A DNA stretch of 64,000 nt from Lelliottia nimipressuralis (GCF_004402045.1 NZ_SOMG01000003.1:109227-173226); one strand, 5' to 3'. Shown: positions 22,382 to 31,740, numbered from the stretch's first letter. Numbers and translations: made by a program. Notes: generated by a model not told the origin, from the letters alone.

Positions 22382-22443
22382 ACTGTATCCAGTGATTTTT
22401 TTTACGCAATGCTCAATATTAAATCGGCAATACGGACGAAACA

Positions 22444-23307
22444 ATGAAACAACACGAAACGGCAGATAATTCTCAAGGCCAGCTTTATATTGTACCTACT
22501 CCTATCGGGAATTTATCTGATATTACCCAACGTGCGCTCACCGTATTGCAAGCTGTTGATTTAATTGCCGCTGAAGATACCCGGCACACCGGGTTACTGC
22601 TTCAACATTTTGCGATTAACGCCCGTTTGTTTGCTCTGCACGATCACAATGAGCAACAAAAAGCCGAAACGCTGGTGGCGAAGCTGAAGGAAGGGCAGAA
22701 CATTGCGCTGGTCTCCGACGCCGGTACGCCGCTGATTAACGATCCTGGCTACCATCTGGTGCGTACCTGTCGCGAAGCCGGTATTCGCGTTGTGCCGCTT
22801 CCTGGACCGTGCGCTGCCATTGCTGCGCTGAGCGCCGCGGGTCTGCCGTCCGACCGTTTCTGCTATGAAGGCTTCCTCCCGGCCAAATCCAAAGGCCGCC
22901 GTGACGTGTTGAAGGATCTGGAAGCGGAACCGCGCACCCTGATTTTCTACGAATCCACGCATCGCCTGCTGGAGAGCCTGGAAGACATGGTCACCGTCTG
23001 GGGAGAAGCCCGCTACGTGGTGCTGGCGCGCGAGCTGACTAAAACCTGGGAGACCATTCACGGCGCGCCGGTGGGCGAACTGCTGGCGTGGGTGAAGGAA
23101 GACGAAAATCGCCGCAAGGGCGAAATGGTGCTGATCGTCGAAGGGCATAAAGCGCAAGAAGACGCGCTCCCTGCCGATGCGCTGCGTACGCTGGCGCTGC
23201 TGCAGGCAGAGCTGCCGCTGAAGAAAGCGGCTGCACTGGCGGCGGAAATTCACGGCGTGAAGAAAAATGCGTTGTATAAATATGCGCTGGAGCAGCAGGG
23301 AGAATAA
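22444..23307 (+). CDS. rsmI: 16S rRNA (cytidine-1402 2'-O)-methyltransferase RsmI
   Basis: SAM-dependent tetrapyrrole-methylase-family enzyme that 2'-O-methylates C1402 in the ribosomal P site, with RsmH. 287 residues (E. coli 286), with [10 protein letters not shown] at the N-terminus, [15 protein letters not shown] and [16 protein letters not shown]. 62-base divergent gap from lpoA. The Fic gene begins 5 bases after its stop, so the two are probably co-transcribed. Confidence 0.97.
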   Translation: MKQHETADNSQGQLYIVPTPIGNLSDITQRALTVLQAVDLIAAEDTRHTGLLLQHFAINARLFALHDHNEQQKAETLVAKLKEGQNIALVSDAGTPLINDPGYHLVRTCREAGIRVVPLPGPCAAIAALSAAGLPSDRFCYEGFLPAKSKGRRDVLKDLEAEPRTLIFYESTHRLLESLEDMVTVWGEARYVVLARELTKTWETIHGAPVGELLAWVKEDENRRKGEMVLIVEGHKAQEDALPADALRTLALLQAELPLKKAAALAAEIHGVKKNALYKYALEQQGE

Positions 23308-23312
23308 TCCAG

Positions 23313-24293
23313 ATGAGCCGCTATCAGCCCCCTTTTACCATCACACCATCGATTCTCAATCAGGTTGTTGAGATTGGTGAGCTATTAGGGCACTGGGCGG
23401 CACATTCAGGAAGAACCTCTCCGCTACTGCGCAAAGAGAACCGAATCCGCACAATCCAGGCTTCTCTGGCCATCGAGCATAACTCTCTGACGACCGGGCA
23501 AGTGACGGCAATCATGGAGGGTAAGCGCGTGCTCGCACCTGAAAAAGATATTCAGGAAGTACGTAACGCGATTCTTGCTTATGAAAAATTGCCCGAATGG
23601 AAGCCCTGGAAGCTTAAAGACTTACTCAGTGCACACCGGTTACTCATGACTGGTCTGGTCAATAATCCTGGCAAGCTTCGGCATGGGGATGTAGGGATAT
23701 ACCGTGGGAACCAGTTAGTCCACATGGCTCCGCCAGCCTCGCAGATGAACCGTCTTATCGACGATCTTCTTGCCTGGCTTAAGCAAACCGATCTTCACCC
23801 TCTGATTGCCAGCTCGGTATTTCATTACGAGTTTGAATTCATCCATCCTTTTTCAGATGGAAATGGCCGCATGGGGCGGCTGTGGCAAACGTTGATCTTA
23901 AGCCAATGGCGTGCAGAACTTGCATGGCTGCCCGTTGAGACTCTCATTCACTTCCAGCAAACGCGCTATTACCAGATTTTAGGACAATGCGATCGGGCCA
24001 GTGATTGCACGGCATTCGTGGAGTTTATGCTGCAAAATATGGCCGAAGCTTTGCGGGAAGGCATAGGGATGTCGTCCGTAATGTCGGAAAAAATGTCGGA
24101 AGAAATGTCGGAAAAGGAAAATGCTATTCTTGAGCTTCTTACCGTTCAACCACAAATGACTGCGGTAATGCTAGCATCTGTATTGGGCGTGACTTCCCGC
24201 ACCGCGGAACGATATCTCCGTTCTTTGCAAACAAAAGGTAAATTAAAACGCCTGGGGGCAAGGAAAGGAGGAAGCTGGCAGGTCATGGCTTAA
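23313..24293 (+). CDS. Fic-family protein with C-terminal winged helix
   Basis: 326 residues. N-terminal helical segment with a class-II-like inhibitory stretch SLAIEHN (51-57, E55), then the Fic core with the catalytic motif HPFSDGNGRMGR (178-189), which has all residues needed for nucleotide transfer (usually AMP) to protein hydroxyl groups. A charged linker of four MSxx units (253-268) leads to a C-terminal winged-helix DNA-binding-like domain (about 270-326; LGVTSRTAERYLRSL). The inhibitory motif has H where G or N is usual. No antitoxin partner is adjacent. Not in the E. coli K-12 order; looks inserted between rsmI and the aga genes. Target unknown; it could be self-regulatory rather than toxic. 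Confidence 0.9.
   Translation: MSRYQPPFTITPSILNQVVEIGELLGHWAAHSGRTSPLLRKENRIRTIQASLAIEHNSLTTGQVTAIMEGKRVLAPEKDIQEVRNAILAYEKLPEWKPWKLKDLLSAHRLLMTGLVNNPGKLRHGDVGIYRGNQLVHMAPPASQMNRLIDDLLAWLKQTDLHPLIASSVFHYEFEFIHPFSDGNGRMGRLWQTLILSQWRAELAWLPVETLIHFQQTRYYQILGQCDRASDCTAFVEFMLQNMAEALREGIGMSSVMSEKMSEEMSEKENAILELLTVQPQMTAVMLASVLGVTSRTAERYLRSLQTKGKLKRLGARKGGSWQVMA
24069..24116 (+). repeat. Four tandem 12-bp units in the Fic gene
   Basis: Units start at 24069, 24081, 24093 and 24105, each beginning ATGTCG; the last three are ATGTCGGAA plus AAA, GAA or AAG. They encode MSSV-MSEK-MSEE-MSEK between the Fic and winged-helix domains. Copy change would keep the frame. Confidence 0.9.
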
Positions 24294-24303
24294 CCTGCCA
24301 GCT
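24273..24303. terminator. Perfect 11-bp hairpin at the fic / glycosidase convergence
   Basis: AGCTGGCAGGT and its exact complement ACCTGCCAGCT with a 9-base loop. The fic stop codon lies in the loop and 3' arm. The plus strand continues into a T-rich stretch (TTTTATTTTCC) after 7 bases; the minus strand into TCCTCCTTTCC. Likely a bidirectional terminator for the two convergent genes. Confidence 0.65.
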
Positions 24304-24311
24304 GAACACTT

Positions 24312-26201
24312 TTATTTTCCTGGTAATGCCTCAAACACCAGCGTTTCCAGGGGCTTCAGGGTAATCACCACCGCGTTTTTATACGCCTCCGGTACGCTAT
24401 CGTTATTGCCGTACACCGCCTTCAAACCAAATTGTGTCGTGCCGTCTGTCGGGATCTCAAAGTCTCTTGCCAGATCCAGATAGTAGCTTTGTGGCTTATC
24501 CGACGGGTTACGCAAGCCGATAATCGCTTTGTCCTTGCTCCAGGATGCCCAGCCGTAAACCTGCAATGCCGTCGGGTCACCGCCAATCCAGTGGGTATCC
24601 ACCAGCACGCTGGCGTTATCCCGGGACCACTTCGCGGCCTGTGCCAGGGTATCCCACTTCGCCTTGTTGAGCATGGATGGGGTGATATACAGCTCCTGCA
24701 ACTGGGTGCCTGTGGCGAAGTAGCTCCAGACCTGGTCGGCAAAATCGCTGTCCGTTTGCACCTTCTCCAGACCGTAATACGCATTCTCCGCGCTGACGAT
24801 CCCGTGATACATCAGGGAGTTCAGCGGGAACAGCGGACCTTTACGCACTATGGAGCGATACGTTTCCGCATCGCGGTAGGTCATCCACTGCTGCACCGGC
24901 GTGCCGGGGCCGTACAGGTTGATATCATCTCCCTGACGCCAGATGGAATCGGCGTAGAACAGCCAGGATGGGCTGGCGTTGGTACCGGTCGTCAGGTTAA
25001 TAAACAGATTCGGATTGGCGCTGCGCATGTTATGCAGCAGAGCGATAGAGGCGTCAAAATCCGAGGCGAACGGGCTGCCCTTAATATGCGAATTGGCATT
25101 ACCCATCCCGTCGAGCTTGAACGAGGTGATGTGCTCGTTTTTGATAAGCTTAACGATCTGCTCGTTAAAGTTTTTAAAATAGTTCGGGCCTGACAGCGCC
25201 AGCTTCCCGTCTACCGTTTCGAAACCGTACTCTTTTGCATGCGAGACGCGAGTATCGCGCGGTTTGTTATATCCGCCCCACGGCGAGAGCCACAGGCCGA
25301 CGGAGCTGTGCAGGCTGTCAGCTTTCTCCCGTACCTTGCCAAAACCCTTGCTGAAAGCCGGGCCAAACAGCCAGCGCCCGGTCAGGTCATCCCAGCCATC
25401 GTCAAGCAGGAACGCATCCAGCGCCACGCCGCGCCCGGTGATGAACTCCTTATTCCATTCATCCATCCGCCCCAGCACGTCCTGCTCGGAGTACGGGGTA
25501 AAGAAGCCGATATCCATCCAGCTGTTGTAGTGTAAATAAGGCTTATACGGACGCGGACGGACGGCATCAATAAACTGGTTTACGCTACGTCGCAGCTGGC
25601 TGGTCTCCGGGAAGGTACCAAAGTATGTGGTGTAGCTGACCGGGGTTGCCGGTTGAATAGGGGTTTTCAGCTCAACGTTGAGGTTGGTCGTCGCTTCATA
25701 GGCGTAAGTGTTAACGATGGGTTTATCCGGCAGAATAAAGAACGAGTCTGCGACGATCGGCGAACTGTTAATTGCCCCGTCGACGTAAGGAGCCTGAGCC
25801 TGCTTTTTGGTCGGGAAGAAGGTGATTTTAGCCACATCCCGGGGCTGCCCAACGGCGGCTATGGTGTAGTCGATGCTGGCGTATTTGCCCTTCACCAGGT
25901 TCAGCTTCACCGTCACGTTAAATTCCGGATGGGTGAAATCAATGACAATCCCGCTGTCCTGCTTTTCGACATGCTTGATTTTAAAATCTGCCGTGTGGAT
26001 TTTAGTCTCGTCCGGCAGCGTCAGAAAGAACAGCTCCTGCGGCGTGAGCGGATGGTTAGCTTTGCTGTCCTTAACCACTACCGTTGAGTTTGCATCATCA
26101 AATGACAGGGCAATATTGTCGTTACTGAGCGTGTAGTTCGCGGCCACCGCACTATGAGAAACGCACAGGGCCAGCACTGAGAGTGCGAGGATTTTTTTCA
26201 T
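24312..26201 (-). CDS. Secreted alpha-galactosidase-like glycoside hydrolase (clan GH-D type)
   Basis: 629 residues. Sec signal peptide (MKKILALSVLALCVSHSAVAA, cut near residue 20-21) with no lipobox, so periplasmic or secreted. Beta-rich N-terminal part to about 215, then a (beta/alpha)8-type catalytic region with LLDDGW (265-270), FKLDG (361-365, candidate nucleophile D364) and WRQGDD (421-426, candidate acid/base D425 or D426), and a beta C-terminal domain from about 545. This pattern resembles GH36/GH27 alpha-galactosidases and alpha-N-acetylgalactosaminidases. Start 26201 chosen for the signal peptide after an AAGGAG site. 20 bases after kbaY, so last gene of the agaS-kbaY unit; substrate inferred to be an alpha-linked GalNAc or Gal glycan. 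Not present in K-12 aga. Confidence 0.8.
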   Translation of the reverse strand: MKKILALSVLALCVSHSAVAANYTLSNDNIALSFDDANSTVVVKDSKANHPLTPQELFFLTLPDETKIHTADFKIKHVEKQDSGIVIDFTHPEFNVTVKLNLVKGKYASIDYTIAAVGQPRDVAKITFFPTKKQAQAPYVDGAINSSPIVADSFFILPDKPIVNTYAYEATTNLNVELKTPIQPATPVSYTTYFGTFPETSQLRRSVNQFIDAVRPRPYKPYLHYNSWMDIGFFTPYSEQDVLGRMDEWNKEFITGRGVALDAFLLDDGWDDLTGRWLFGPAFSKGFGKVREKADSLHSSVGLWLSPWGGYNKPRDTRVSHAKEYGFETVDGKLALSGPNYFKNFNEQIVKLIKNEHITSFKLDGMGNANSHIKGSPFASDFDASIALLHNMRSANPNLFINLTTGTNASPSWLFYADSIWRQGDDINLYGPGTPVQQWMTYRDAETYRSIVRKGPLFPLNSLMYHGIVSAENAYYGLEKVQTDSDFADQVWSYFATGTQLQELYITPSMLNKAKWDTLAQAAKWSRDNASVLVDTHWIGGDPTALQVYGWASWSKDKAIIGLRNPSDKPQSYYLDLARDFEIPTDGTTQFGLKAVYGNNDSVPEAYKNAVVITLKPLETLVFEALPGK

Positions 26202-26221
26202 CAGGGTAAGCTCCTTTTTAA

Positions 26222-27106
<885 letters not shown>

Positions 27107-28255
27107 TTAAGCCTGCCACGGATGAATAACAACGCCCTGCACCACACGGTTGACCGTGCCGCTGGCAGATGGTGTATCGGGCGTATTGCCCACGCTGAGG
27201 GACTGGGACAGCGCAAAGACCTGGGCGTACATCAGGAAGCAGAACGCCTGTTCCATATCGATAAACGGGCGGGAAGGCGGCAGCAGGATGTGCGGACCCG
27301 CTTCAATAACCGGATCGTTTTCTGCAGCGATGGCGACGACGCGCAGGGCCTGACGTTCGCGGCGCAGTTCGGCCAGCAGATCGAGATCGTACTGACGCGT
27401 ATACGGATGGCTGGAGACAAACACCACCACCAGCGTTTCGCTATCCACCAGCGATTTAGGTCCGTGGCGGAAGCCTGTTGGGGACTCGTAGAACGCCGCC
27501 AGCTTGCCCGCCGTCAGTTCCAGCACCTTCAGCGCCGATTCGCGCGCCGCGCCCTGCAGGCCACCGCTTCCCAGGTAGACGATCCTTTTCCACGGTTCGT
27601 TGCCAAAGACGCCGTGGCGGAAATCACCGAGTGAGTTGAGGATCGCCTGACAGCGATCGGCCACGTCGCGGAAGGTGTGGCTGCCGATCGTCTCTGGCGC
27701 GAATACCGCCAGGCAGCTCGCCATCATGGTGGTGATACTGCTGGTCATCGCGAAGCCGCGATCGTGCGTTTCGGCAGGCATCAGCAGGGCATAAGCGTTA
27801 TCGCTGTCGACAGCATTCTGATACAGGCTGCCCGCCTCGTTACAGGTGATCGACAGGTGGTAGCACTCCGGCACGAACTGATTGGCCAGCTCTACCGCAG
27901 CCACGCTCTCCGGGCTGTTACCGGAGCGGGCAAACGAAACCAGCAGCAGCGGATGCGTCGGGCTGAAGTAATCCATCGGGTTCGTGACCAGATCGGTTGT
28001 CGGTACGGCGGAGATGTTTTTCCCGGTGTGGCTCGCAAGCCATGGCGCAATGATATCGCCAATAAACGCGGACGTGCCCGCGCCGGTCAGCACGATCCGC
28101 AGATCGCGCTTGCGCAGCAGCGGCGTCAGGAAACCGTCAATCGAGGAACGCAGATTATCGATGTTGTTGAGCGAGCGGATCCAGCTGGCAGGCTGCTGGC
28201 GGATCTCTTCTTCGGTCCAGGTGCCGGTTGTGGCGGCGGGGGTGATTTGTGGCAT
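27107..28255 (-). CDS. agaS: Galactosamine-6-phosphate deaminase/isomerase AgaS
   Basis: 382-residue double-SIS-domain enzyme converting galactosamine-6-phosphate to tagatose-6-phosphate and ammonia. SIS signatures TGAGTSAFIGD, SFARSGNSPES and YLGSGGLQGAARESALKVLELTAG are visible. With agaI missing here and dispensable in E. coli, AgaS is the expected sole deaminase. First gene of the agaS-kbaY-glycosidase unit; its 246-base upstream gap holds AgaR-type operators and the agaA terminator. Confidence 0.96.
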   Translation of the reverse strand: MPQITPAATTGTWTEEEIRQQPASWIRSLNNIDNLRSSIDGFLTPLLRKRDLRIVLTGAGTSAFIGDIIAPWLASHTGKNISAVPTTDLVTNPMDYFSPTHPLLLVSFARSGNSPESVAAVELANQFVPECYHLSITCNEAGSLYQNAVDSDNAYALLMPAETHDRGFAMTSSITTMMASCLAVFAPETIGSHTFRDVADRCQAILNSLGDFRHGVFGNEPWKRIVYLGSGGLQGAARESALKVLELTAGKLAAFYESPTGFRHGPKSLVDSETLVVVFVSSHPYTRQYDLDLLAELRRERQALRVVAIAAENDPVIEAGPHILLPPSRPFIDMEQAFCFLMYAQVFALSQSLSVGNTPDTPSASGTVNRVVQGVVIHPWQA

Positions 28256-28308
28256 AACTCAGTCCTTAGTCGTGTGAATTCCACATCAGACGCTGGCAAA
28301 CGTGTCGC

Positions 28309-28332
28309 TATCTTTCGTTTCGTTTCACTTGT
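28309..28332 (-). promoter_or_regulatory. AgaR operator upstream of agaS
   Basis: TATCTTTCGTTTCGTTTCAC... fits the published AgaR consensus (WRMMTTTCRTTTYRTTTYNYTTKK) at all but one position. 54 bases upstream of the agaS start. Confidence 0.75.
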
Positions 28333-28385
28333 TCACTTAAGCAGTTAAATAAAATCTATAGAAAAGAAATCGAAAGTTCAATGAA

Positions 28386-28410
28386 AGAAAAGAAATAAAA
28401 CGAAAAGTGT
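28386..28410 (-). promoter_or_regulatory. Second AgaR-type operator upstream of agaS
   Basis: The reverse complement reads ACACTTTTCGTTTTATTTC..., a weaker AgaR match with the same TTTCGTTTTATTTC core. The flanking 28410-28455 region is a purine-only-like tract (AGGAAAGG repeats). Confidence 0.5.
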
Positions 28411-28442
28411 GATCGTGAAAGGAAAGGGAAAATTTAAGGAAA

Positions 28443-28480
28443 GGAAAAGAAAGGCCTTACGGTTTCAGGCCGTAAAGCCA
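28443..28480 (-). terminator. agaA terminator (end of the agaZVWEFA unit)
   Basis: On the minus strand, GGCTTTACGG-CCTGAAA-CCGTAAGGCC is followed by TTTCTTTTCC. It lies about 20 bases past the agaA stop and separates agaZVWEFA from agaS. Confidence 0.75.
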
Positions 28481-28501
28481 AAAGGAGACACAATGAAAGG
28501 G

Positions 28502-29635
28502 CTAAAGGGGGAGAGCCTGGCCCTGAATCCAGATCTGCTGAAGGTGTAAACCACCGTCCAGCGCAATCATATTGGCGCGTTTCCCTGGCGTTAAGGATCC
28601 GAGCTGACGATCGATGCCCAGCAGGCGGGCAGGGTGCAGCGAGGCCATATGAATAGCGTCTTCAGCGGTGACGCCCGCGTGCTCCACCATATTCCTGACT
28701 GCGGCATCCAGCGACAGCGTGCTGCCCGCGAGTCCGCCGGAGGCGGTTTTCACCACGCTGTGGTGCATCGTGACCTCTTCGCCACAGAGCGTATACCGCC
28801 CATCCGGCATACCTGCCGCCTGCATGGCATCGGTAATCAGCACCACCCTCTCTTTCGCACAGCAACTGCATAAACGCAGGGCTCCAGGATGAACATGGTG
28901 GCCGTCGGCGATAAGCTCCAGCCATGCCCGTTTGTCCGTCAGCCCCGCGCCGACCATGCCGGGCCCTCTGTGATGCAGCCCCGTCATGCCGTTATAGCAG
29001 TGCACCAGCCCGTCAGCGCCGGCGTCAAAGGCGGCGAGGGTTTGCTCATACGTGGCGGCACTGTGGCCAAGCATCACACGTAAACCCCGCTGCTTAAGGT
29101 GGCGGATAGCCTGTAACGCGCCGGGTTTTTCCGGTGCCAGCGCCACTACCTTGAGCGTGTTGTTCGAGAGCGTAATCAGCTCGTCCAGCTCGGCAATATC
29201 CAGCTCCCGAAACAGCGCCGACGGGTGTGCCCCTTTGTTCTGCGGGGTGAAGTACGGGCCTTCCAGGTAGCTGCCCAGAATCTGCGCGCCGGGGCCGCCC
29301 GACCGACAGCGTCGGGCGATGCGCGTGAGGGTGCCGTGAATGAGCTCCAGCGGTGCGGTGACGGTGGTGGGCAAAAATGCCCCCACCCCTTCACGCGCTT
29401 TATGGATGGCTAAAACGTCCAGCGTATCGGGTGCGTCATCCATCACATCCACGCCCATGCCACCATGCACGTGAATATCTATGTATGCCGGACAGAGCTT
29501 ATCGGCATCGCGGGCGTGAACGCCCGTGGGGATAGGCTCAATCGCCGCGATAACGCCGTTTTCAATACGAAGCTGGTGGTCATCCAGCCAGCCCTGTTCG
29601 GTGAGCACCCGTCGTGCGCGCAGCAGCTGGCTCAT
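28502..29635 (-). CDS. agaA: N-acetylgalactosamine-6-phosphate deacetylase
   Basis: 377-residue amidohydrolase of the NagA family that removes acetate from GalNAc-6-phosphate made by the PTS. Metal-binding motifs DIHVHGG (about 53-59), YLEGPYF, GHSAA and HCYNGMTGLHHRGPG are all present. Full length, unlike the truncated agaA of E. coli K-12. Overlaps agaF by 4 bases (coupled). Last gene before the terminator. Confidence 0.95.
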   Translation of the reverse strand: MSQLLRARRVLTEQGWLDDHQLRIENGVIAAIEPIPTGVHARDADKLCPAYIDIHVHGGMGVDVMDDAPDTLDVLAIHKAREGVGAFLPTTVTAPLELIHGTLTRIARRCRSGGPGAQILGSYLEGPYFTPQNKGAHPSALFRELDIAELDELITLSNNTLKVVALAPEKPGALQAIRHLKQRGLRVMLGHSAATYEQTLAAFDAGADGLVHCYNGMTGLHHRGPGMVGAGLTDKRAWLELIADGHHVHPGALRLCSCCAKERVVLITDAMQAAGMPDGRYTLCGEEVTMHHSVVKTASGGLAGSTLSLDAAVRNMVEHAGVTAEDAIHMASLHPARLLGIDRQLGSLTPGKRANMIALDGGLHLQQIWIQGQALPL

Positions 29636-30066
29636 ATCCCTTCCTCAGCGGGCGCTTCCTCGCGGCAGCGGCCAAGCTCATCCACCAGGCTCGTCAGGCC
29701 GCGGTGGCCGCACTCCAGCGCCTGCAGACGAAACGCTTCGCTGGTTAATCCGTCGCGCTCCAGCACCATCTCCAGCAGGAGCTGCAGGTTGGTGCCGGTG
29801 ATCACTTCGCTGCCCGGTCTTTGCATCGCGAGCGTTGAGGCCACGCGAAACGGCGTGCCGCCCAGCAAATCGGTGAGAAACACAATATCGTGCCGGGCGT
29901 CGAGTTCGCTCACCGCCTGCTCAAGCTGAGCGGTCAGCCGCGCCGTGGTGGACGTTTCAGGAAAATCGATGGCGATAAACTGCGGCTGCTCGCCGAGGAT
30001 CTGCTTCATTGCCTGCTCAAGCCCACTGGCAAAACCGCCGTGACCCGTCAAAATAATGCCTAACAT
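29632..30066 (-). CDS. agaF: PTS GalNAc-specific EIIA component AgaF
   Basis: 144-residue mannose-family EIIA. It accepts phosphate from HPr on H9 in TGHGGFASG and passes it to AgaV. Start 30066 (MLGIILTGHGG) was chosen over an upstream start; it lies 16 bases after agaE. Keeps FLTDLLGGTPF, typical of the family. The gene, absent or defective in E. coli K-12, completes an intact GalNAc transporter here. Confidence 0.94.
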   Translation of the reverse strand: MLGIILTGHGGFASGLEQAMKQILGEQPQFIAIDFPETSTTARLTAQLEQAVSELDARHDIVFLTDLLGGTPFRVASTLAMQRPGSEVITGTNLQLLLEMVLERDGLTSEAFRLQALECGHRGLTSLVDELGRCREEAPAEEGI

Positions 30067-30082
30067 CGCAACCTCTTTGCTT

Positions 30083-30961
30083 TTACAGGAAGTGACAGAA
30101 TTTGCCGACAACGCCCAGCACCACGGTGATACCAATCAGCCGCAGCGGGCTCCAGCCACGGCGCACCAGCCAGAACATGGTCAGGGTGTAAACCAGCGGC
30201 AGAAACGCGGGCATCAGCTTGTCGATAACGTCGGCCTGCAGTTTGACGACCGCATCCCCGGCTTTGATTTCGAGCGTGGTATTGAGACGGACATAGGTTG
30301 CCACCAGCGCGCCGATCACCGTCATCCCGACGATGGAGGCCGCATGGCCGACCTTTTTGGTGTTGGCTTTGATCAGAGGAATGGCCGCAACGCCCATCCG
30401 GTAAGCGTAGTGCGCCAGACCAAAACGCAGGCCGAGGTGCACAACGTTAAACAGCACGATAAAGACCACCGCGCCCAGAATTGATCCTTGCAGCGCCAGG
30501 CTGGCACCAATACCGCCGCAGATCGGCAGAAGGGTAAGCCAGAACATGGCGTCACCAATGCCGCCGAGCGGCGCACCGACGGCAATTTTGGTGCTCTGGA
30601 TGCTGTTCACATCCTGTTTGGAGCGCTCCATCGCCAGAATAATGCCGATAACAAAGGTCACGAGGAACGGGTGGGTATTAAAGAAGCCCATATGGCCTTT
30701 CATCGCCCGCGCCAGGTCCCGCTTGTTGGTGTGGATCTTTTTCAGCGCAGGCAGCAACCCGTACAGCCAGCCGGAGGCCTGCATACGTTCATAGTTGAAC
30801 GAGGCCTGCAGCAGCATTGAACGCCAGGCGACGCGGTTAATATCCTTTTTCGTCAGCTCGGCACCTATGTTTTGGTCTTCGTAGACGTTTTCGTTGACGC
30901 CGGTCAGCAGGGTCTCTTCAGTTTCAGACACGCCCGGTAACGTTGTTTGATTAGATGCCAT
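30083..30961 (-). CDS. agaE: PTS GalNAc-specific EIID component AgaE
   Basis: 292-residue membrane subunit of the mannose-type PTS. N-terminal cytoplasmic part followed by LTKKDINRVAWRSMLLQASFNYERMQ (family motif region, about 36-60) and C-terminal hydrophobic segments (about 180-290). Forms the membrane complex with AgaW. Its length and N-terminus match AgaE of E. coli C rather than the galactosamine-type AgaD. Overlaps agaW by 11 bases. Confidence 0.93.
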   Translation of the reverse strand: MASNQTTLPGVSETEETLLTGVNENVYEDQNIGAELTKKDINRVAWRSMLLQASFNYERMQASGWLYGLLPALKKIHTNKRDLARAMKGHMGFFNTHPFLVTFVIGIILAMERSKQDVNSIQSTKIAVGAPLGGIGDAMFWLTLLPICGGIGASLALQGSILGAVVFIVLFNVVHLGLRFGLAHYAYRMGVAAIPLIKANTKKVGHAASIVGMTVIGALVATYVRLNTTLEIKAGDAVVKLQADVIDKLMPAFLPLVYTLTMFWLVRRGWSPLRLIGITVVLGVVGKFCHFL

Positions 30962-31730
30962 CTTCGAATTCCTCTTTCTGGGCCGCTGGAGCCGTCGGTT
31001 CAGGTGATTTACGCATCAGGTCGATCAGCGCCATGGCCAGCGCGGCGGCCGCAATCGCCAGGACTGGAAGCTTGAGCCAGGCTGCGGCGACAAAACCGAT
31101 AATGAAGTAAGGGATGTAGACGTTTTTCATCATGATCTTCAGCAGCACGGCGAAGCCGATAGCGGGCATGATGCCGCCCGCGACGCCGAGGCCGTCAATC
31201 AGACGCGCCGGTAGAACGTCAATGGCGGTTTTCGCGTGCTCCGCACCGAAATAGATGGGCAGAAACGCGCACAAGAAATAGAAGATGCCGAGCGCCAGCA
31301 GGGCCAGATAGTTAACCCGTTCAATGCCGTTGGTATCAGCATTGGCCGCCATGCGATCGCAGCGGGACATCACGCCGGACATCACGGAGAAGAGGAACGT
31401 AATCCCCATCTGTACCGCGACAGCAAACGGCACGGCGACCCCGACGGCAACTTCTGGCTTCACGCCTGTGCTAATGGCAAATGCGGTACCCACAATCGTG
31501 CCGATAATGACGTTTGGCGGTTGTGCGCCCGCGAGCGGCGCCAGGCCCATCCAGACCAGTTCTAACGTCCCGCCGGTCAAAATCCCGGTGTGCAGATCGC
31601 CAAGAATCAGGCCAACCAGCGGCCCGAGAACGACCGGCCGGTGCATGTGGGTTAACCCGTTAAACATATCCAGACCCGCGATAAAGGCGAGAAGCCCCAG
31701 CGCGAATGCCTGCAACAGACTGATTTCCAT
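30951..31730 (-). CDS. agaW: PTS GalNAc-specific EIIC component AgaW
   Basis: 259-residue channel subunit of the mannose-family PTS with about 6-8 hydrophobic segments, starting MEISLLQAFALGLLAFIAG, with LGDLHTGILTGGTLELVWMG in the EIIC core. Full length; K-12 agaW is truncated, so this copy should be functional. Start 31730 gives the hydrophobic N-terminus 10 bases after agaV. Confidence 0.94.
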   Translation of the reverse strand: MEISLLQAFALGLLAFIAGLDMFNGLTHMHRPVVLGPLVGLILGDLHTGILTGGTLELVWMGLAPLAGAQPPNVIIGTIVGTAFAISTGVKPEVAVGVAVPFAVAVQMGITFLFSVMSGVMSRCDRMAANADTNGIERVNYLALLALGIFYFLCAFLPIYFGAEHAKTAIDVLPARLIDGLGVAGGIMPAIGFAVLLKIMMKNVYIPYFIIGFVAAAWLKLPVLAIAAAALAMALIDLMRKSPEPTAPAAQKEEFEDGI

Positions 31731-31740
31731 TGTGAATCCC

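Noticed and set aside
23313..24293. Fic toxin-antitoxin pair
   Set aside because: No small partner gene flanks it; the inhibitory helix seems to be within the same protein.
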